Assembly: GCA_025736915.1 (NCBI GenBank)
Contig: CP107049.1
Location: forward strand, 2,232,001 to 2,296,000
Length of the DNA: 64,000 nucleotides
Origin: Acinetobacter nosocomialis
GTDB lineage: Bacteria > Pseudomonadota > Gammaproteobacteria > Pseudomonadales > Moraxellaceae
Reading direction: 5' to 3'
Of the stretch, positions 8,016-19,974 are shown in pieces. The notes under the pieces were generated by a model, which worked only from the letters and a program-made list of their open reading frames with translations, was not told the DNA's origin and ran no database searches. The translations under genes were made by a program, and so were the position numbers. Positions within the stretch are counted from its first letter, which is position 1. Each line of letters begins with the position of its first letter.

Positions 8016-9868
8016 GTGATGCGCTACGTATTGCCCTTGTGGGAAACCCGAACTGCGGTAAAACTTCTCTGTTTAACCATCTAACTGGAACAAGACAAAA
8101 AGTTGCTAACTATGCGGGCGTAACTGTAGAGCGTAAAGTCGGTAACTTTCAGTTACCTTCAGGTCGTGCAGTTCGTGTACTGGATTTACCAGGTACCTAT
8201 AGTTTGCAGGCAACCAGTCCAGATGAAGAAATTACCCGTGATGTCTGCCAAGGCAAAATTGCCGAAGAGGGACAGCAAGATGCTTTTTTATGTATTGTCG
8301 ATGCGACCAACTTAAAACTGCACTTGGGTTTGGTGCTTGAAATTATTGAATTAGGTCGTCCAATTCTGGTTGTGTTGAACATGATGGATGAAGCGCGTCG
8401 TCGTGGTATCCAGATCAATACACAGAAACTCTCTGAGCGTTTAGGTGTTCCTGTTGTTGAAACAGTTGCCGTACGTAACTCAGGCATTGAAAACTTATTG
8501 CATGCGCTTGACCAAGAGAAATATACCGTACCGCATACTGAACTGAGTGGTTTAAGTGGTGGGCATCATCAGAAAATCGAAATGATTTTTAAAGATGTGG
8601 TCAATTTTGTTGATCATGATGATAAGCGTACTGATTTTCTAGATCGAATTTTCTTACATCCTGTGTTGGGTTTACTCAGCTTGGCAGTGATGATGTTTAT
8701 TGTCTTTCAGGCGGTATTTGCTTGGGCTGAACCTTTTAAAGCTGCAATTGAAGATGGCGTAATCCCATGGTTAGGTGAATGGTTAAATGGAGCTATTCAT
8801 CAGCCTGTGCTACGCAGTTTAGTGGTAGATGGTGTTCTCGCGGGAGCGGGCACAGTATTGGCATTCTTGCCACAAATTTTGATTCTCTTCTTCTTTATTT
8901 TGGTACTCGAAGAATCAGGTTATTTACCGCGTGCAGCGTTCTTGCTCGATAAATTAATGTTTAAAGCTGGCTTGAGTGGCCGTTCTTTTATTCCATTATT
9001 GTCGAGTTTTGCCTGTGCGATTCCCGGTATTATGGCAACCCGAAGTATTAGTGATTCACGTGACCGTTTTACCACGATCATGGTTGCACCTCTCATGACA
9101 TGTTCGGCACGTTTGCCTGTCTATGCCTTGTTAATCGGTGCATTTATTCCAAGTCAAACTGTTCTAGGGATTTTCAACTTACAAGGTTTGGTGCTGTTTG
9201 GTTTATACATGGCGGGTATCTTAAGTGCGCTTTGTGTTGCCTTTGTGATGAAGTTCTTGCGTAAAGACAAATCACAACATGCCTTGTTAATGGAGTTACC
9301 AAGTTATCGTTTTCCTGACCCAAAAAGTATTGCTATTGGGTTGATGGAACGCGCAAAGATTTTCTTACGTCGTGTTGGTGGGATTATTGTTGCATTAACC
9401 ATTATTCTTTGGTTCTTGTGTACTTTCCCTCAAGCACCAGAAGGTGCAACGCTACCGGCAATTGATTATAGTTTTGCCGGTATGCTCGGACACTTTATTC
9501 AGCCTTTATTTGCACCGCTTGGCTTTAACTGGCAAATCGTGGTGGCTTTAATTCCTGCGATGGCTGCTCGTGAAGTTGTGGTCGCAGCATTAGGTACGGT
9601 ATATGCGTTGTCTGGTGCTGATGATAATGCTGTTGCACAAGGGCTTGCCCATTTGATTAGTGCAAATGGCACAGGCTGGTCACTGGCTACAGGCTTGTCT
9701 TTATTGGTCTGGTTTGTTTATGCACCACATTGTTTAGCAACTTTGGCAACGGTACGCCGTGAAACAGGTTCATGGAAACATGTGGCAGTCATGACAGCTT
9801 ATCTATTTGGTTTGGCTTATCTCATGTCATTTTTAACTTACCAAATTGCATCACGCATTTGGGGTTAA
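8012..9868 (+). CDS. feoB: Ferrous iron transporter FeoB
   Basis: GTPase-coupled Fe(II) permease of the inner membrane, 618 residues. The N-terminal G domain has G1 GNPNCGKTS (11-19), G3 DLPG (58-61) and G4 NMMD (123-126). A helical regulatory segment and about eight membrane helices follow, arranged as two Gate modules. The conserved SFACAIPGIMATR lies near 331-343 and a second cysteine-containing gate segment (APHCLATLATVRRE) near the C-terminus. It is shorter than E. coli FeoB (773), as in many other bacteria. It is co-transcribed with feoA and the small protein downstream. Confidence 0.97.
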   Translation: MSDALRIALVGNPNCGKTSLFNHLTGTRQKVANYAGVTVERKVGNFQLPSGRAVRVLDLPGTYSLQATSPDEEITRDVCQGKIAEEGQQDAFLCIVDATNLKLHLGLVLEIIELGRPILVVLNMMDEARRRGIQINTQKLSERLGVPVVETVAVRNSGIENLLHALDQEKYTVPHTELSGLSGGHHQKIEMIFKDVVNFVDHDDKRTDFLDRIFLHPVLGLLSLAVMMFIVFQAVFAWAEPFKAAIEDGVIPWLGEWLNGAIHQPVLRSLVVDGVLAGAGTVLAFLPQILILFFFILVLEESGYLPRAAFLLDKLMFKAGLSGRSFIPLLSSFACAIPGIMATRSISDSRDRFTTIMVAPLMTCSARLPVYALLIGAFIPSQTVLGIFNLQGLVLFGLYMAGILSALCVAFVMKFLRKDKSQHALLMELPSYRFPDPKSIAIGLMERAKIFLRRVGGIIVALTIILWFLCTFPQAPEGATLPAIDYSFAGMLGHFIQPLFAPLGFNWQIVVALIPAMAAREVVVAALGTVYALSGADDNAVAQGLAHLISANGTGWSLATGLSLLVWFVYAPHCLATLATVRRETGSWKHVAVMTAYLFGLAYLMSFLTYQIASRIWG

Positions 9869-9880
9869 TAGGAGGCGCTT

Positions 9881-10132
9881 ATGTTTGATTACCTTATTGT
9901 TGCTGTATTGGTGTTGTGGAGTGCCATTGTTGTCTTTAAAAAGGTATTTCCTCAAACATCCGCTTCAGTATTTCTTGCCCTATCAACCCAGTGTCAACGG
10001 TTGGGCTGGCAGCGTTTGGCGACATGGCTGAAGCCTAAACAGGCTGCTGGTTGTGGCGGTAATTGTGGTTGTTCTGCTGATGATACTCCTGCACAAAAGT
10101 CCGCTCCGGTACAAACGGTGAAGTGGCGTTAA
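9881..10132 (+). CDS. Small Cys-rich membrane protein of the feo operon (DUF6587-like)
   Basis: An 83-residue protein with a strong GGAGG ribosome site, 12 bases after feoB. One N-terminal membrane helix (DYLIVAVLVLWSAIVVF), an amphipathic middle and a Cys-rich tail CGGNCGC are visible. It occupies the position of feoC in enteric bacteria but lacks the winged-helix fold expected of FeoC. I recognise it only as the small protein that accompanies feoAB in Acinetobacter. Its role could be Fe handling or redox sensing by the CxxxCxC cluster; that is inference. Confidence 0.8.
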   Translation: MFDYLIVAVLVLWSAIVVFKKVFPQTSASVFLALSTQCQRLGWQRLATWLKPKQAAGCGGNCGCSADDTPAQKSAPVQTVKWR

Positions 10133-10143
10133 TTTTTCTGTAT

Positions 10144-10170
10144 AAAAAGCCATCGAATGATGGCTTTTTT
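10144..10170 (+). terminator. Rho-independent terminator of the feo operon
   Basis: AAAAAGCCATC / GATGGCTTTTTT hairpin with a short GAAT loop and T run, 12 bases after the last gene. Confidence 0.92.
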
Positions 10171-10210
10171 ACGCACTGACACAAAAAAAGTAGAATAAAA
10201 GTCAAACTGA

Positions 10211-11626
<1,416 letters not shown>

Positions 11627-11650
11627 AGAAAATATGATTAGGAATGTAGT

Positions 11651-12847
11651 ATGGCAGGCTTAGCTCAGACCACAATCCAGAAAATCAATCATTGGTATGA
11701 ACGGATATTGCCGAAATGGCCAGCGGAAGTGACGCCACGTAATGTCTTGATTTTCTGTGTCGTTGCATTGTTATGTATCGGTTCAGTGATGGTAGCATCT
11801 GCTTCGATGCCTTATGCAGAATATATGCATGAGAACCCGTTTCACTATGTCATCCGCCATGCAATTTCTATTGCGGTTGCTGGGGTAGTGGCGTATTTGA
11901 CCTACCGAATCTCACTCAATACATGGTTTAAAAATACTTTTCCGCTGTGGTTATTAACCATGGTTCTGTTACTTGCTGCTTTGGCGGTAGGTTCGGAAGT
12001 CAATGGTTCTACTCGTTGGATTAAAATCGGTGGTTTTACCTTGCAGCCTACAGAGGTTGCCAAGGTTATGATGGCAATCTTTACAGCAGACTACGTGGTA
12101 CGCCGTGCCAAAGAGGTACGTACGCACTGGAAAGGTTTACTGCGTTTAAGTGGTGTGATGGCAATTACGGTCGGTTTGATTATTGCCGAGCCTGACTTGG
12201 GTGCTACGATCGTTATCGTCATGATGATGGTTGGGGTGTTCTTTTTAGCAGGTGCGCCGCCAACACAGTTCTTGATTATGCTTGGTGCGATTGTCACCGG
12301 TATCGTATTTTTGATCTTATTTGAGCCTTATCGTTTCCAACGTTTGATTTCATTTACTGACCCTTGGGCAGACCCATTAGGTGTGGGTTATCAGTTATCA
12401 AATGCACTCATGGCATTTGGTCGTGGTGAATGGTTTGGAACAGGTTTGGGGCATAGTGTTCAAAAGCTATCTTATTTACCTGAAGCGCATACTGACTTTA
12501 TGTTGGCCGTGTTAGGTGAAGAGTTTGGCTTCTTTGGTATTTCGATTGTCATTGGTTTGTCTTTCTTGATGTTGGCTTGTTGTATCAAAATTGGTCACCG
12601 TGCTTTGAAACATCATTATCTTCGCGCAGGTTATTTAGCTTACGGTATCAGTATTATTTTCTTGCTCCAGATCTTGGTAAATGCGGGCATGAATATGGGT
12701 TTGATGCCAACTAAAGGTTTGACTCTGCCATTTATTAGTTATGGTGGTACATCTTTAATGATGTGTGCAGCTATGATTAGCTTGATCTTAAAGATTGATG
12801 CATCAACTCAAGAAGTGAACCCTGAAAGAGAAGAATCAAACTTCTAA
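11651..12847 (+). CDS. ftsW: Septal peptidoglycan glycosyltransferase FtsW (SEDS family)
   Basis: Polytopic SEDS protein of 398 residues with about ten membrane helices. It polymerises lipid II at the septum together with FtsI. Family motifs include GSTRWIKIGGFTLQPTEVAK, the region EPDLGATIV and the C-terminal PFISYGGTSLMM. The cytoplasmic N-terminus is ~35 residues. It is preceded by AGGA and lies directly after murD. The rest of the dcw cluster (murG, murC, ftsQAZ) is not here, so this is a split-off murD-ftsW pair. Confidence 0.94.
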   Translation: MAGLAQTTIQKINHWYERILPKWPAEVTPRNVLIFCVVALLCIGSVMVASASMPYAEYMHENPFHYVIRHAISIAVAGVVAYLTYRISLNTWFKNTFPLWLLTMVLLLAALAVGSEVNGSTRWIKIGGFTLQPTEVAKVMMAIFTADYVVRRAKEVRTHWKGLLRLSGVMAITVGLIIAEPDLGATIVIVMMMVGVFFLAGAPPTQFLIMLGAIVTGIVFLILFEPYRFQRLISFTDPWADPLGVGYQLSNALMAFGRGEWFGTGLGHSVQKLSYLPEAHTDFMLAVLGEEFGFFGISIVIGLSFLMLACCIKIGHRALKHHYLRAGYLAYGISIIFLLQILVNAGMNMGLMPTKGLTLPFISYGGTSLMMCAAMISLILKIDASTQEVNPEREESNF

Positions 12848-12864
12848 AGTATTTCAGTTGTTAT

Positions 12865-12895
12865 AAAAAGCCCGATATCGAATCGGGCTTTTTTT
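12865..12895. terminator. Bidirectional terminator between ftsW and gluQ
   Basis: AAAAAGCCCGAT / ATCGGGCTTTTT stem between convergent ftsW and gluQ, with A/T runs on both sides, so it can end both transcripts. Confidence 0.9.
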
Positions 12896-12897
12896 AT

Positions 12898-13794
12898 TTA
12901 TAAATATATTCCGCCAAGCTCTTGTCCGTGAGGAATTAAATCTACATTCCACTGCGCTACAGCTTGCTTGAGCATCAGTCTAGGCTGATCTAAATCAACG
13001 CTTGGTTGGCCTAGTGCTTGTATGGCTTGTTGTAGTAATTGAGGAGCTTTAGTTAAATCGAGTGCTTGAGCAAGATTTTGTTTAGAAAGCTTTTGCCCTT
13101 GATCATTCATGGCGAGTGGAAGGTGCATATAGCTGAGTTTAGGATAACCGAGGAGCTGACCTAACCAGATTTGACGTTCGGTGTTATCTAAGAGGTCTGC
13201 GCCGCGAACAACGTGTGTAATACCTTGTAGATAATCATCTACAACGACAGCAAGTTGGTAGTTAATAATGCCGTCGCGGCGTTTAAGAACAAAGTCTCCA
13301 AGGTCGTATTGCAGATTGGAGCAATGGTATCCTTGTAGGCGGTCATCGAAACAAATTTGCTGATCTTGAACTTTTACCCGAATCGCTTGACCGTGAAAAT
13401 CAAGATTCAGATCACGGCAGGTACCTGCATAGATTGCATTTGAACCGAGCATTTTACGGGGGCACTGACAAGCATAAACCAGACCCTCTTTTTTAAGTTG
13501 GTCTAATACGCTTTCATAAATGTCTAGGCGGTCTTTTTGAAAAATGATCTCGGCATCTGGATCGAACTGAAAAGCTTCGAGTGATGCGAGTATGTGGTCT
13601 TCACTACCGGGGTAGATGCGGGGAATGTCGGTGTCTTCAACACGAACTACCCATCGCCCTTGATGAGCTCTGGCATCACAATAGCTGGCAACAGCTGTAA
13701 TGAGTGATCCGAAATGTAAAGGGCCGGTTGGCGAGGGCGCAAACCGGCCTGAATACGAAAAGCTGGGCTTTTCTTGAGTAGCTACAGCGGTCAT
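12898..13794 (-). CDS. gluQ: Glutamyl-Q tRNA(Asp) synthetase
   Basis: GluRS paralogue without an anticodon-binding domain, 298 residues. It attaches glutamate to queuosine in tRNA-Asp. The nucleotide-binding signature is APSPTGPLHFGSL (a HIGH variant), the zinc site is C109, C111, Y122 and C126, and the KMSKS-like loop is KLSKQ (235-239). The gene begins one base after the dksA stop. The dksA-gluQ pair is widely conserved in gamma-proteobacteria, and gluQ expression usually depends on read-through from dksA. Confidence 0.94.
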   Translation of the reverse strand: MTAVATQEKPSFSYSGRFAPSPTGPLHFGSLITAVASYCDARAHQGRWVVRVEDTDIPRIYPGSEDHILASLEAFQFDPDAEIIFQKDRLDIYESVLDQLKKEGLVYACQCPRKMLGSNAIYAGTCRDLNLDFHGQAIRVKVQDQQICFDDRLQGYHCSNLQYDLGDFVLKRRDGIINYQLAVVVDDYLQGITHVVRGADLLDNTERQIWLGQLLGYPKLSYMHLPLAMNDQGQKLSKQNLAQALDLTKAPQLLQQAIQALGQPSVDLDQPRLMLKQAVAQWNVDLIPHGQELGGIYL

Positions 13795-13795
13795 A

Positions 13796-14332
13796 TTAAC
13801 CGTTATTTTGCTTCTCTTTAATTTCTGCCAAAGTTTTGCAGTCGATACATAACGTTGCAGTTGGACGTGCTTCTAAACGACGTAAACCGATTTCGATACC
13901 ACAAGTTTCACAGAAACCGTAGTCTTCGTTTTTAATCGCTTCCATAGATTGTTCGATTTTACGAATTAATTTACGCTCACGGTCACGTGTACGTAATTCA
14001 ATTGCAAATTCTTCTTCTTGGGTAGCACGGTCATTTACGTCTGGCAATGCAGTTGATTCGTCTTGCATCGTATTTAAAGTACGATCAACTTCAGACATTA
14101 ATTCAGCTTTCCATGCTTGCAGAATTTGTCGGAAATGCTCGAGCTGTCCTTCAGACATGTACTCTTCATTTTTCTTAGGTTGATAAGGTGCAATACCAAA
14201 TAAACTTGCAGTTGTGCCTACGTCAGAAGTTTTAGGTTTCACTTTACGTGCACGTTTTGCAGAAGCTTTATCACCTTCTACTACAACTTCTGTATGTTCA
14301 TCCAAAACTTGGTTGTGGTTGTCATTCGCCAT
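13796..14332 (-). CDS. dksA: RNA polymerase-binding transcription factor DksA
   Basis: Binds the RNA polymerase secondary channel and, with ppGpp, mediates the stringent response. The coiled coil carries the DxxDxA tip (D98, D101, A103) and the C-terminal zinc finger uses C141, C144, C162 and C165. At 178 residues it is longer than E. coli DksA (151) because of a basic, probably flexible N-terminal extension. I start at MANDNHNQ (14332), which has GAGGA upstream. The frame extends 8 codons further to an ATG without a ribosome site. Confidence 0.94.
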   Translation of the reverse strand: MANDNHNQVLDEHTEVVVEGDKASAKRARKVKPKTSDVGTTASLFGIAPYQPKKNEEYMSEGQLEHFRQILQAWKAELMSEVDRTLNTMQDESTALPDVNDRATQEEEFAIELRTRDRERKLIRKIEQSMEAIKNEDYGFCETCGIEIGLRRLEARPTATLCIDCKTLAEIKEKQNNG

Positions 14333-14542
14333 AATAGGGCATTCCTCATCATACACGTATTATCTATACGCAAAAAATATGGTGATATGCAAGTGTTTTT
14401 ATAGAAAACCATCGATGGATTTTTCCATCGGGTCGTCATCATATAGATTTTTCCTGCAAGATGATAGTCATTCCGACCCGTAAATATTTTCAAAACGTGT
14501 TTGCACTAGTCATAATTCTATATAAGCATATAAAAAATAGGG

Positions 14543-15355
14543 CTAATAGCCTGAAATATCAGTATTTATACGGGTTTTAAAATTTTCAAGTCGAAACACT
14601 TTTGTTTCAAAACTACCATCGTTATTCAGACGAATGTAACGATAACCCGGTGCATTTTGATCGAGTGCAAAATCATTACTAAACGGCTTAAACTGTACAC
14701 TTGTGGAAGGTGTTGAGAAAAATTCGATGCCTTGCCAAATATTAAGAGAGTCTTGATGGACGTGTCCGCAAACTAAAGCTTTTACATTTTTAAATGGGCT
14801 TAACGTATCAAGAAGAACATTCGAGTTTTGAAGCTTATGGTGATCAATCCATTTTGATTTCATGGCAAATGGATGGTGATGACAAGCCAGTAAAACTGGA
14901 TGATCTGCAAATTCCTCAAGTAGATTTGCTAAATTTTCTAATTGCTCCGAAGACAAATGACCATCCACTTTTCCCTTTACCGCGCTATTGAGCATAATCA
15001 CACGCCAGTTGCCTAAACCGACAACCACAGGTTGTTGATGGTTTTCGTTATGCAATGGAAAGTGGTCAACATTGTCATGATTGCCGAGAGTCTGGAAAAA
15101 TGGCAGGCCCAAGGTTTGCATAAAGTTGATGTAACGCTTGTAGGTAACAGGTGTTGGTGCTTGTGCGAGGTCTCCAGTATGAATAATCGCATCAGCTTCG
15201 GGATGTTGTTTTAATATCTGTTGAATAATGGCATGGAAACTTTCTTCAGGATTCATCCCCACAAATTCTAGCTGTGGATACTCCAATAAATGTGTATCGG
15301 TAATTTGTATGATGACATGATTTTTTTGTGAAAGTGTTGAGACTTGAAAAGTCAC
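14543..15355 (-). CDS. cpdA: 3',5'-cyclic AMP phosphodiesterase CpdA
   Basis: Calcineurin-like metallophosphoesterase of 270 residues, predicted to hydrolyse cAMP. All class III phosphodiesterase metal motifs are present: D20-x-H22, G61-D62, G91-N92-H93-D, the CHHHP histidines (~159-161) and G197-H198-V-H200. It is encoded 4 bases after nudF; nudF and cpdA are also neighbours in enteric bacteria. In Acinetobacter, cAMP acts with Vfr/CRP-type regulation. The substrate is inferred from family and context; other nucleotide substrates are possible. Confidence 0.88.
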   Translation of the reverse strand: MTFQVSTLSQKNHVIIQITDTHLLEYPQLEFVGMNPEESFHAIIQQILKQHPEADAIIHTGDLAQAPTPVTYKRYINFMQTLGLPFFQTLGNHDNVDHFPLHNENHQQPVVVGLGNWRVIMLNSAVKGKVDGHLSSEQLENLANLLEEFADHPVLLACHHHPFAMKSKWIDHHKLQNSNVLLDTLSPFKNVKALVCGHVHQDSLNIWQGIEFFSTPSTSVQFKPFSNDFALDQNAPGYRYIRLNNDGSFETKVFRLENFKTRINTDISGY

Positions 15356-15359
15356 CGTC

Positions 15360-15986
15360 CTACCTCTTCGGATTTATTATCGTTTTGCTGTGTTGAGCCA
15401 GCCATTGTAATGCCATAATAACAGGGGCATTTCTTAAACGTCCGCTGTCGAGTAGTGTTTGAATTTCACTATAACTAAACAAATGCAGCTGAATATTTTC
15501 ACCCTCATCATCTACGCCAAAAACACCGCCTTCAGCGGGTAAATTGGTTTCGGCAACATACAGATGAAATAGCTCTGAACATGCGCCTGCTGATGGATAA
15601 AAACTAAATAGATGTTCTAAGTCCTGAACTTCACAACCTGATTCTTCAAGGCTTTCGCGTCGAATGCAACTTTCTGGTGACTCATTGCCATCTATCACAC
15701 CCGCGATAATTTCGAGTTGCCACGGCGATTGAGAGTCGTCTAAAGCACCAACACGAAACTGTTCAATCAGGGCAAATTGTTGTTTTTGATCATTGTAGAG
15801 TAGTACTCCAGCCGCTTCAGGCCGATGCACAAGTTCGCGCTGCAATACAGGAGTATATTCAGATTGATTAAATAGACGATGTCGAAGGCTGACTTTTTCA
15901 ACTTGAATAAAACCACGGAACAGAGATTCACGTGATGTTACTTCGACATCTTTAGATGTATAACTTGGACGCTCGACAATACTCAT
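15360..15986 (-). CDS. nudF: ADP-ribose pyrophosphatase (Nudix hydrolase)
   Basis: Nudix enzyme of 208 residues expected to split ADP-ribose into AMP and ribose 5-phosphate. A complete Nudix box (GX5EX7REUXEEXGU) runs from G96 to C118. The upstream proline-rich N-terminus and the segment LELIAGVID-like LEIIAGVIDGNE fit the ADP-ribose subfamily. It is the first gene of the nudF-cpdA pair, read away from thiC's 3' end. Confidence 0.9.
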   Translation of the reverse strand: MSIVERPSYTSKDVEVTSRESLFRGFIQVEKVSLRHRLFNQSEYTPVLQRELVHRPEAAGVLLYNDQKQQFALIEQFRVGALDDSQSPWQLEIIAGVIDGNESPESCIRRESLEESGCEVQDLEHLFSFYPSAGACSELFHLYVAETNLPAEGGVFGVDDEGENIQLHLFSYSEIQTLLDSGRLRNAPVIMALQWLAQHSKTIINPKR

Positions 15987-16062
15987 GATTCGATCAGGAC
16001 GAAATCTATTTATTTCATCCTAACCGAGAATCATGGCTAGGCAAGTGTTTTTTTTTGAATAT

Positions 16063-17970
<1,908 letters not shown>

Positions 17971-18040
17971 TCAAGCACGACCAAAAACGATGGCGGATTT
18001 ATCTTTAACTAGATAAATTGAGGGCTGTAAGTTTTCAGAT

Positions 18041-18160
18041 GGCTTGATTCCTACGCAGGTCTTAACCTGATCAGGTTCAACGGTACTTGTGATCAAACTT
18101 GTGTTGCGATAACACAGAATTTACACAATCTCAGCGAGCTATTACTCGCGCTCCGTCAAG
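18041..18160 (-). promoter_or_regulatory. TPP riboswitch (THI element) upstream of thiC
   Basis: On the minus strand the leader holds the conserved pyrimidine-sensor motif GCTGAGA, then a P3-type extension, then the pyrophosphate-sensor side ACCTGATCAGGTTAAGACC and TGCGTAGGAATCAAG. This is the THI-box order. It ends about 100 bases before the thiC start, so the expression platform lies in 17944-18040. I see no classic intrinsic terminator there, which suggests control of translation. Confidence 0.93.
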
Positions 18161-18199
18161 CGATTTAAAGACTAACATGTTTTAGGTTGGCTGGCATTG

Positions 18200-19282
18200 T
18201 CAATTTGTATCTATACAAACCGCATCCATGTGGCAGTCACGGTAGCTTTGAGTATTCCATGGTGACTCTAATTTTAATAACTGCTCAAGCTGTTCATGCA
18301 CAATCTGATAGGTAGATTTCTTTTGCCCATTTTCATCAGTTAAATCTGTCTTAAATTGAGTATTACGCTCATCTACAGGAGTGGCAATAAACTTCAAAAA
18401 TTGTTGGGCGGGTTTTGCTAAGCTAGATTGGTTTTGTGTAGATAAGAAACGGATTTGTTGAAGCGCATCTTTATCAATCCATGTGTTTGGAGCAAACTCA
18501 TCGGACACAGGCGTATTATCTAGACCAAAGAAAATAAAATATCGGTACTCATTAAATAATAATTTTGCATCACTAATAAAATAACTCTTTGGATATTTTT
18601 GAATAAATTTTTCCCAAAACAATGCACGTTCGGTGAGCTCTTTCCATGAAATAGCCAAAGCACCATCGTCATAGAAAATGTCTTTATTGTCTTTTGCCAT
18701 ACGCGTTAAGAACTCTTTTTGGTCAGCGGGTAGGGCTTTAGCAAAAACATCAACTAAATAGTTCGGTTGACGGCGATAAGTAAACATACCTTCACCTTGG
18801 TAGAGGAGTTCAATATAGGCTTGGCCTTCATGTTGAATCAGATATTGATCACGAGTACTAAGCTGATCGAATAACTTTTTCTTGGTTTTCATTGTTTTTT
18901 TAGCATCTAATGGTTCTTTTTCTAAAATGGCATAGCCAAAAGCTTCAAACGCTTTTGCTGTTTTTTCATTATATTCTTGTTTTAGAAAACGCTGATACAT
19001 GGCGGTTGAAGCATTAATCAGCTTCAGTTGTTCATCATTTTTTAATGATGGAACACAGGTTTTGAGTTTTTCATTAATTTGATTTAGGTCCTCTATTTTA
19101 CTGTTTTGATTAATCGTGTGCATAGCTACCATAATTTGTAAGCAGCTACTGTCTTGTTTTTGAGTGGCCTTTTGCTCAGTTGATTTTTGTTCTTTAGATA
19201 CAACTTGATCTTGCTCTGATGTTTTATTACATCCAGCTAAAAGTAGTGCGCTGCACATACTCATCATTAGAACTTTTTTCAT
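18200..19282 (-). CDS. Hypothetical lipoprotein
   Basis: A 360-residue protein starting MKKVLMMSMCSALLLAGC, a clear type II signal peptide with lipobox LLAGC, so it is likely anchored to a membrane through Cys18. A charged Gln/Lys-rich spacer (~19-45) follows, then a mostly helical body with no motif I recognise, and a C-terminus with two cysteines (SYRDCHMDAVC). The frame extends 11 codons upstream, but the chosen ATG gives the canonical signal peptide. It stands alone between the thiC leader and the divergent tetR gene. Function unknown. Confidence 0.85.
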   Translation of the reverse strand: MKKVLMMSMCSALLLAGCNKTSEQDQVVSKEQKSTEQKATQKQDSSCLQIMVAMHTINQNSKIEDLNQINEKLKTCVPSLKNDEQLKLINASTAMYQRFLKQEYNEKTAKAFEAFGYAILEKEPLDAKKTMKTKKKLFDQLSTRDQYLIQHEGQAYIELLYQGEGMFTYRRQPNYLVDVFAKALPADQKEFLTRMAKDNKDIFYDDGALAISWKELTERALFWEKFIQKYPKSYFISDAKLLFNEYRYFIFFGLDNTPVSDEFAPNTWIDKDALQQIRFLSTQNQSSLAKPAQQFLKFIATPVDERNTQFKTDLTDENGQKKSTYQIVHEQLEQLLKLESPWNTQSYRDCHMDAVCIDTN

Positions 19283-19334
19283 CTTTATATTTTTATCAAA
19301 GTAAACATTGCTCAAATTATAACGCTTAAAAAGA

Positions 19335-19382
19335 TTGCATCACTGTTAGAAATCTTTATTATTAGGTAGGTCGGTCTACTTA
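19335..19382 (+). promoter_or_regulatory. Putative tetR-DMT promoter and TetR operator
   Basis: TTGCAT (19335-19340) and TATTAT (19357-19362) are separated by 16 bases. An imperfect inverted repeat TAGGTAG-N6-CTACTTA (19363-19382) follows, containing GGTCGGTCTAC, a sequence type typical of TetR-family operators. It lies between promoter and start codon, so the regulator probably represses itself. Confidence 0.5.
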
Positions 19383-19392
19383 ATTAAAAGCT

Positions 19393-19974
19393 ATGAATGA
19401 TAAAACAGCAAGACAGAAAATTCTCGATGCCGCTTCAACCTTGTTTTATAACGATGGCATTACTGCAACTGGCATTAACTCAGTTACGACTAAAGCAGAT
19501 GTAGCTAAGATGTCGCTTTATAATAATTTTGCTTCAAAAGGTGAATTGGTCGATGCCTATATTGCTGCGCGACATCAAGAGTGGCTAGACCTTTATCAAA
19601 ACCGTTTAGCAACAACAAAAACAGCTAAAGAAGCTATTTTGGCCGTATTTGATGCCTATCAAGACCATGCGGAATTTGCCTATGAGAAGGGCTTTCGAGG
19701 ATGTGGGCTTTTAAATGCTGCCGCAGAGTTTCCCGCAAATAGTTCAGGACGAAGTTCGGTAAGACAACATAAAGAAGAAGTTGAGGCTATTGTTGCTGAG
19801 CATTTAAAAAAATTAATACCAGACTCACAGCGTGTTAACTATGTGGCTACGCAGCTTTCATTTCTTTTAGAAGGCTCTATGGCAAGAGCAGGCTTAGAAG
19901 GTAACAGTCGTCAACTTCTATTCGCAAAGCAAATGGCAGAAGATATTTTAGATCGAGAATGCCCACATGATTAG
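19393..19974 (+). CDS. TetR/AcrR family transcriptional regulator
   Basis: A 193-residue repressor with an N-terminal TetR helix-turn-helix (about 8-54: ILDAASTLFYNDG, then VAKMSLYNNFASKGELV). The ligand domain contains FRGCGLLNAAAEFP, a motif shared by a TetR subgroup, with Cys104 as a possible thiol sensor. The stop codon overlaps the start of the downstream DMT exporter by 8 bases. The pair is therefore probably one operon, with the regulator controlling the exporter in response to an unknown compound. Confidence 0.88.
   Translation: MNDKTARQKILDAASTLFYNDGITATGINSVTTKADVAKMSLYNNFASKGELVDAYIAARHQEWLDLYQNRLATTKTAKEAILAVFDAYQDHAEFAYEKGFRGCGLLNAAAEFPANSSGRSSVRQHKEEVEAIVAEHLKKLIPDSQRVNYVATQLSFLLEGSMARAGLEGNSRQLLFAKQMAEDILDRECPHD

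Noticed and set aside
14405..14435. Hairpin CGATGGA/TCCATCG between dksA and cpdA as a terminator
   Set aside because: Stem is short and lacks a clear T run in either direction; not listed as a feature.
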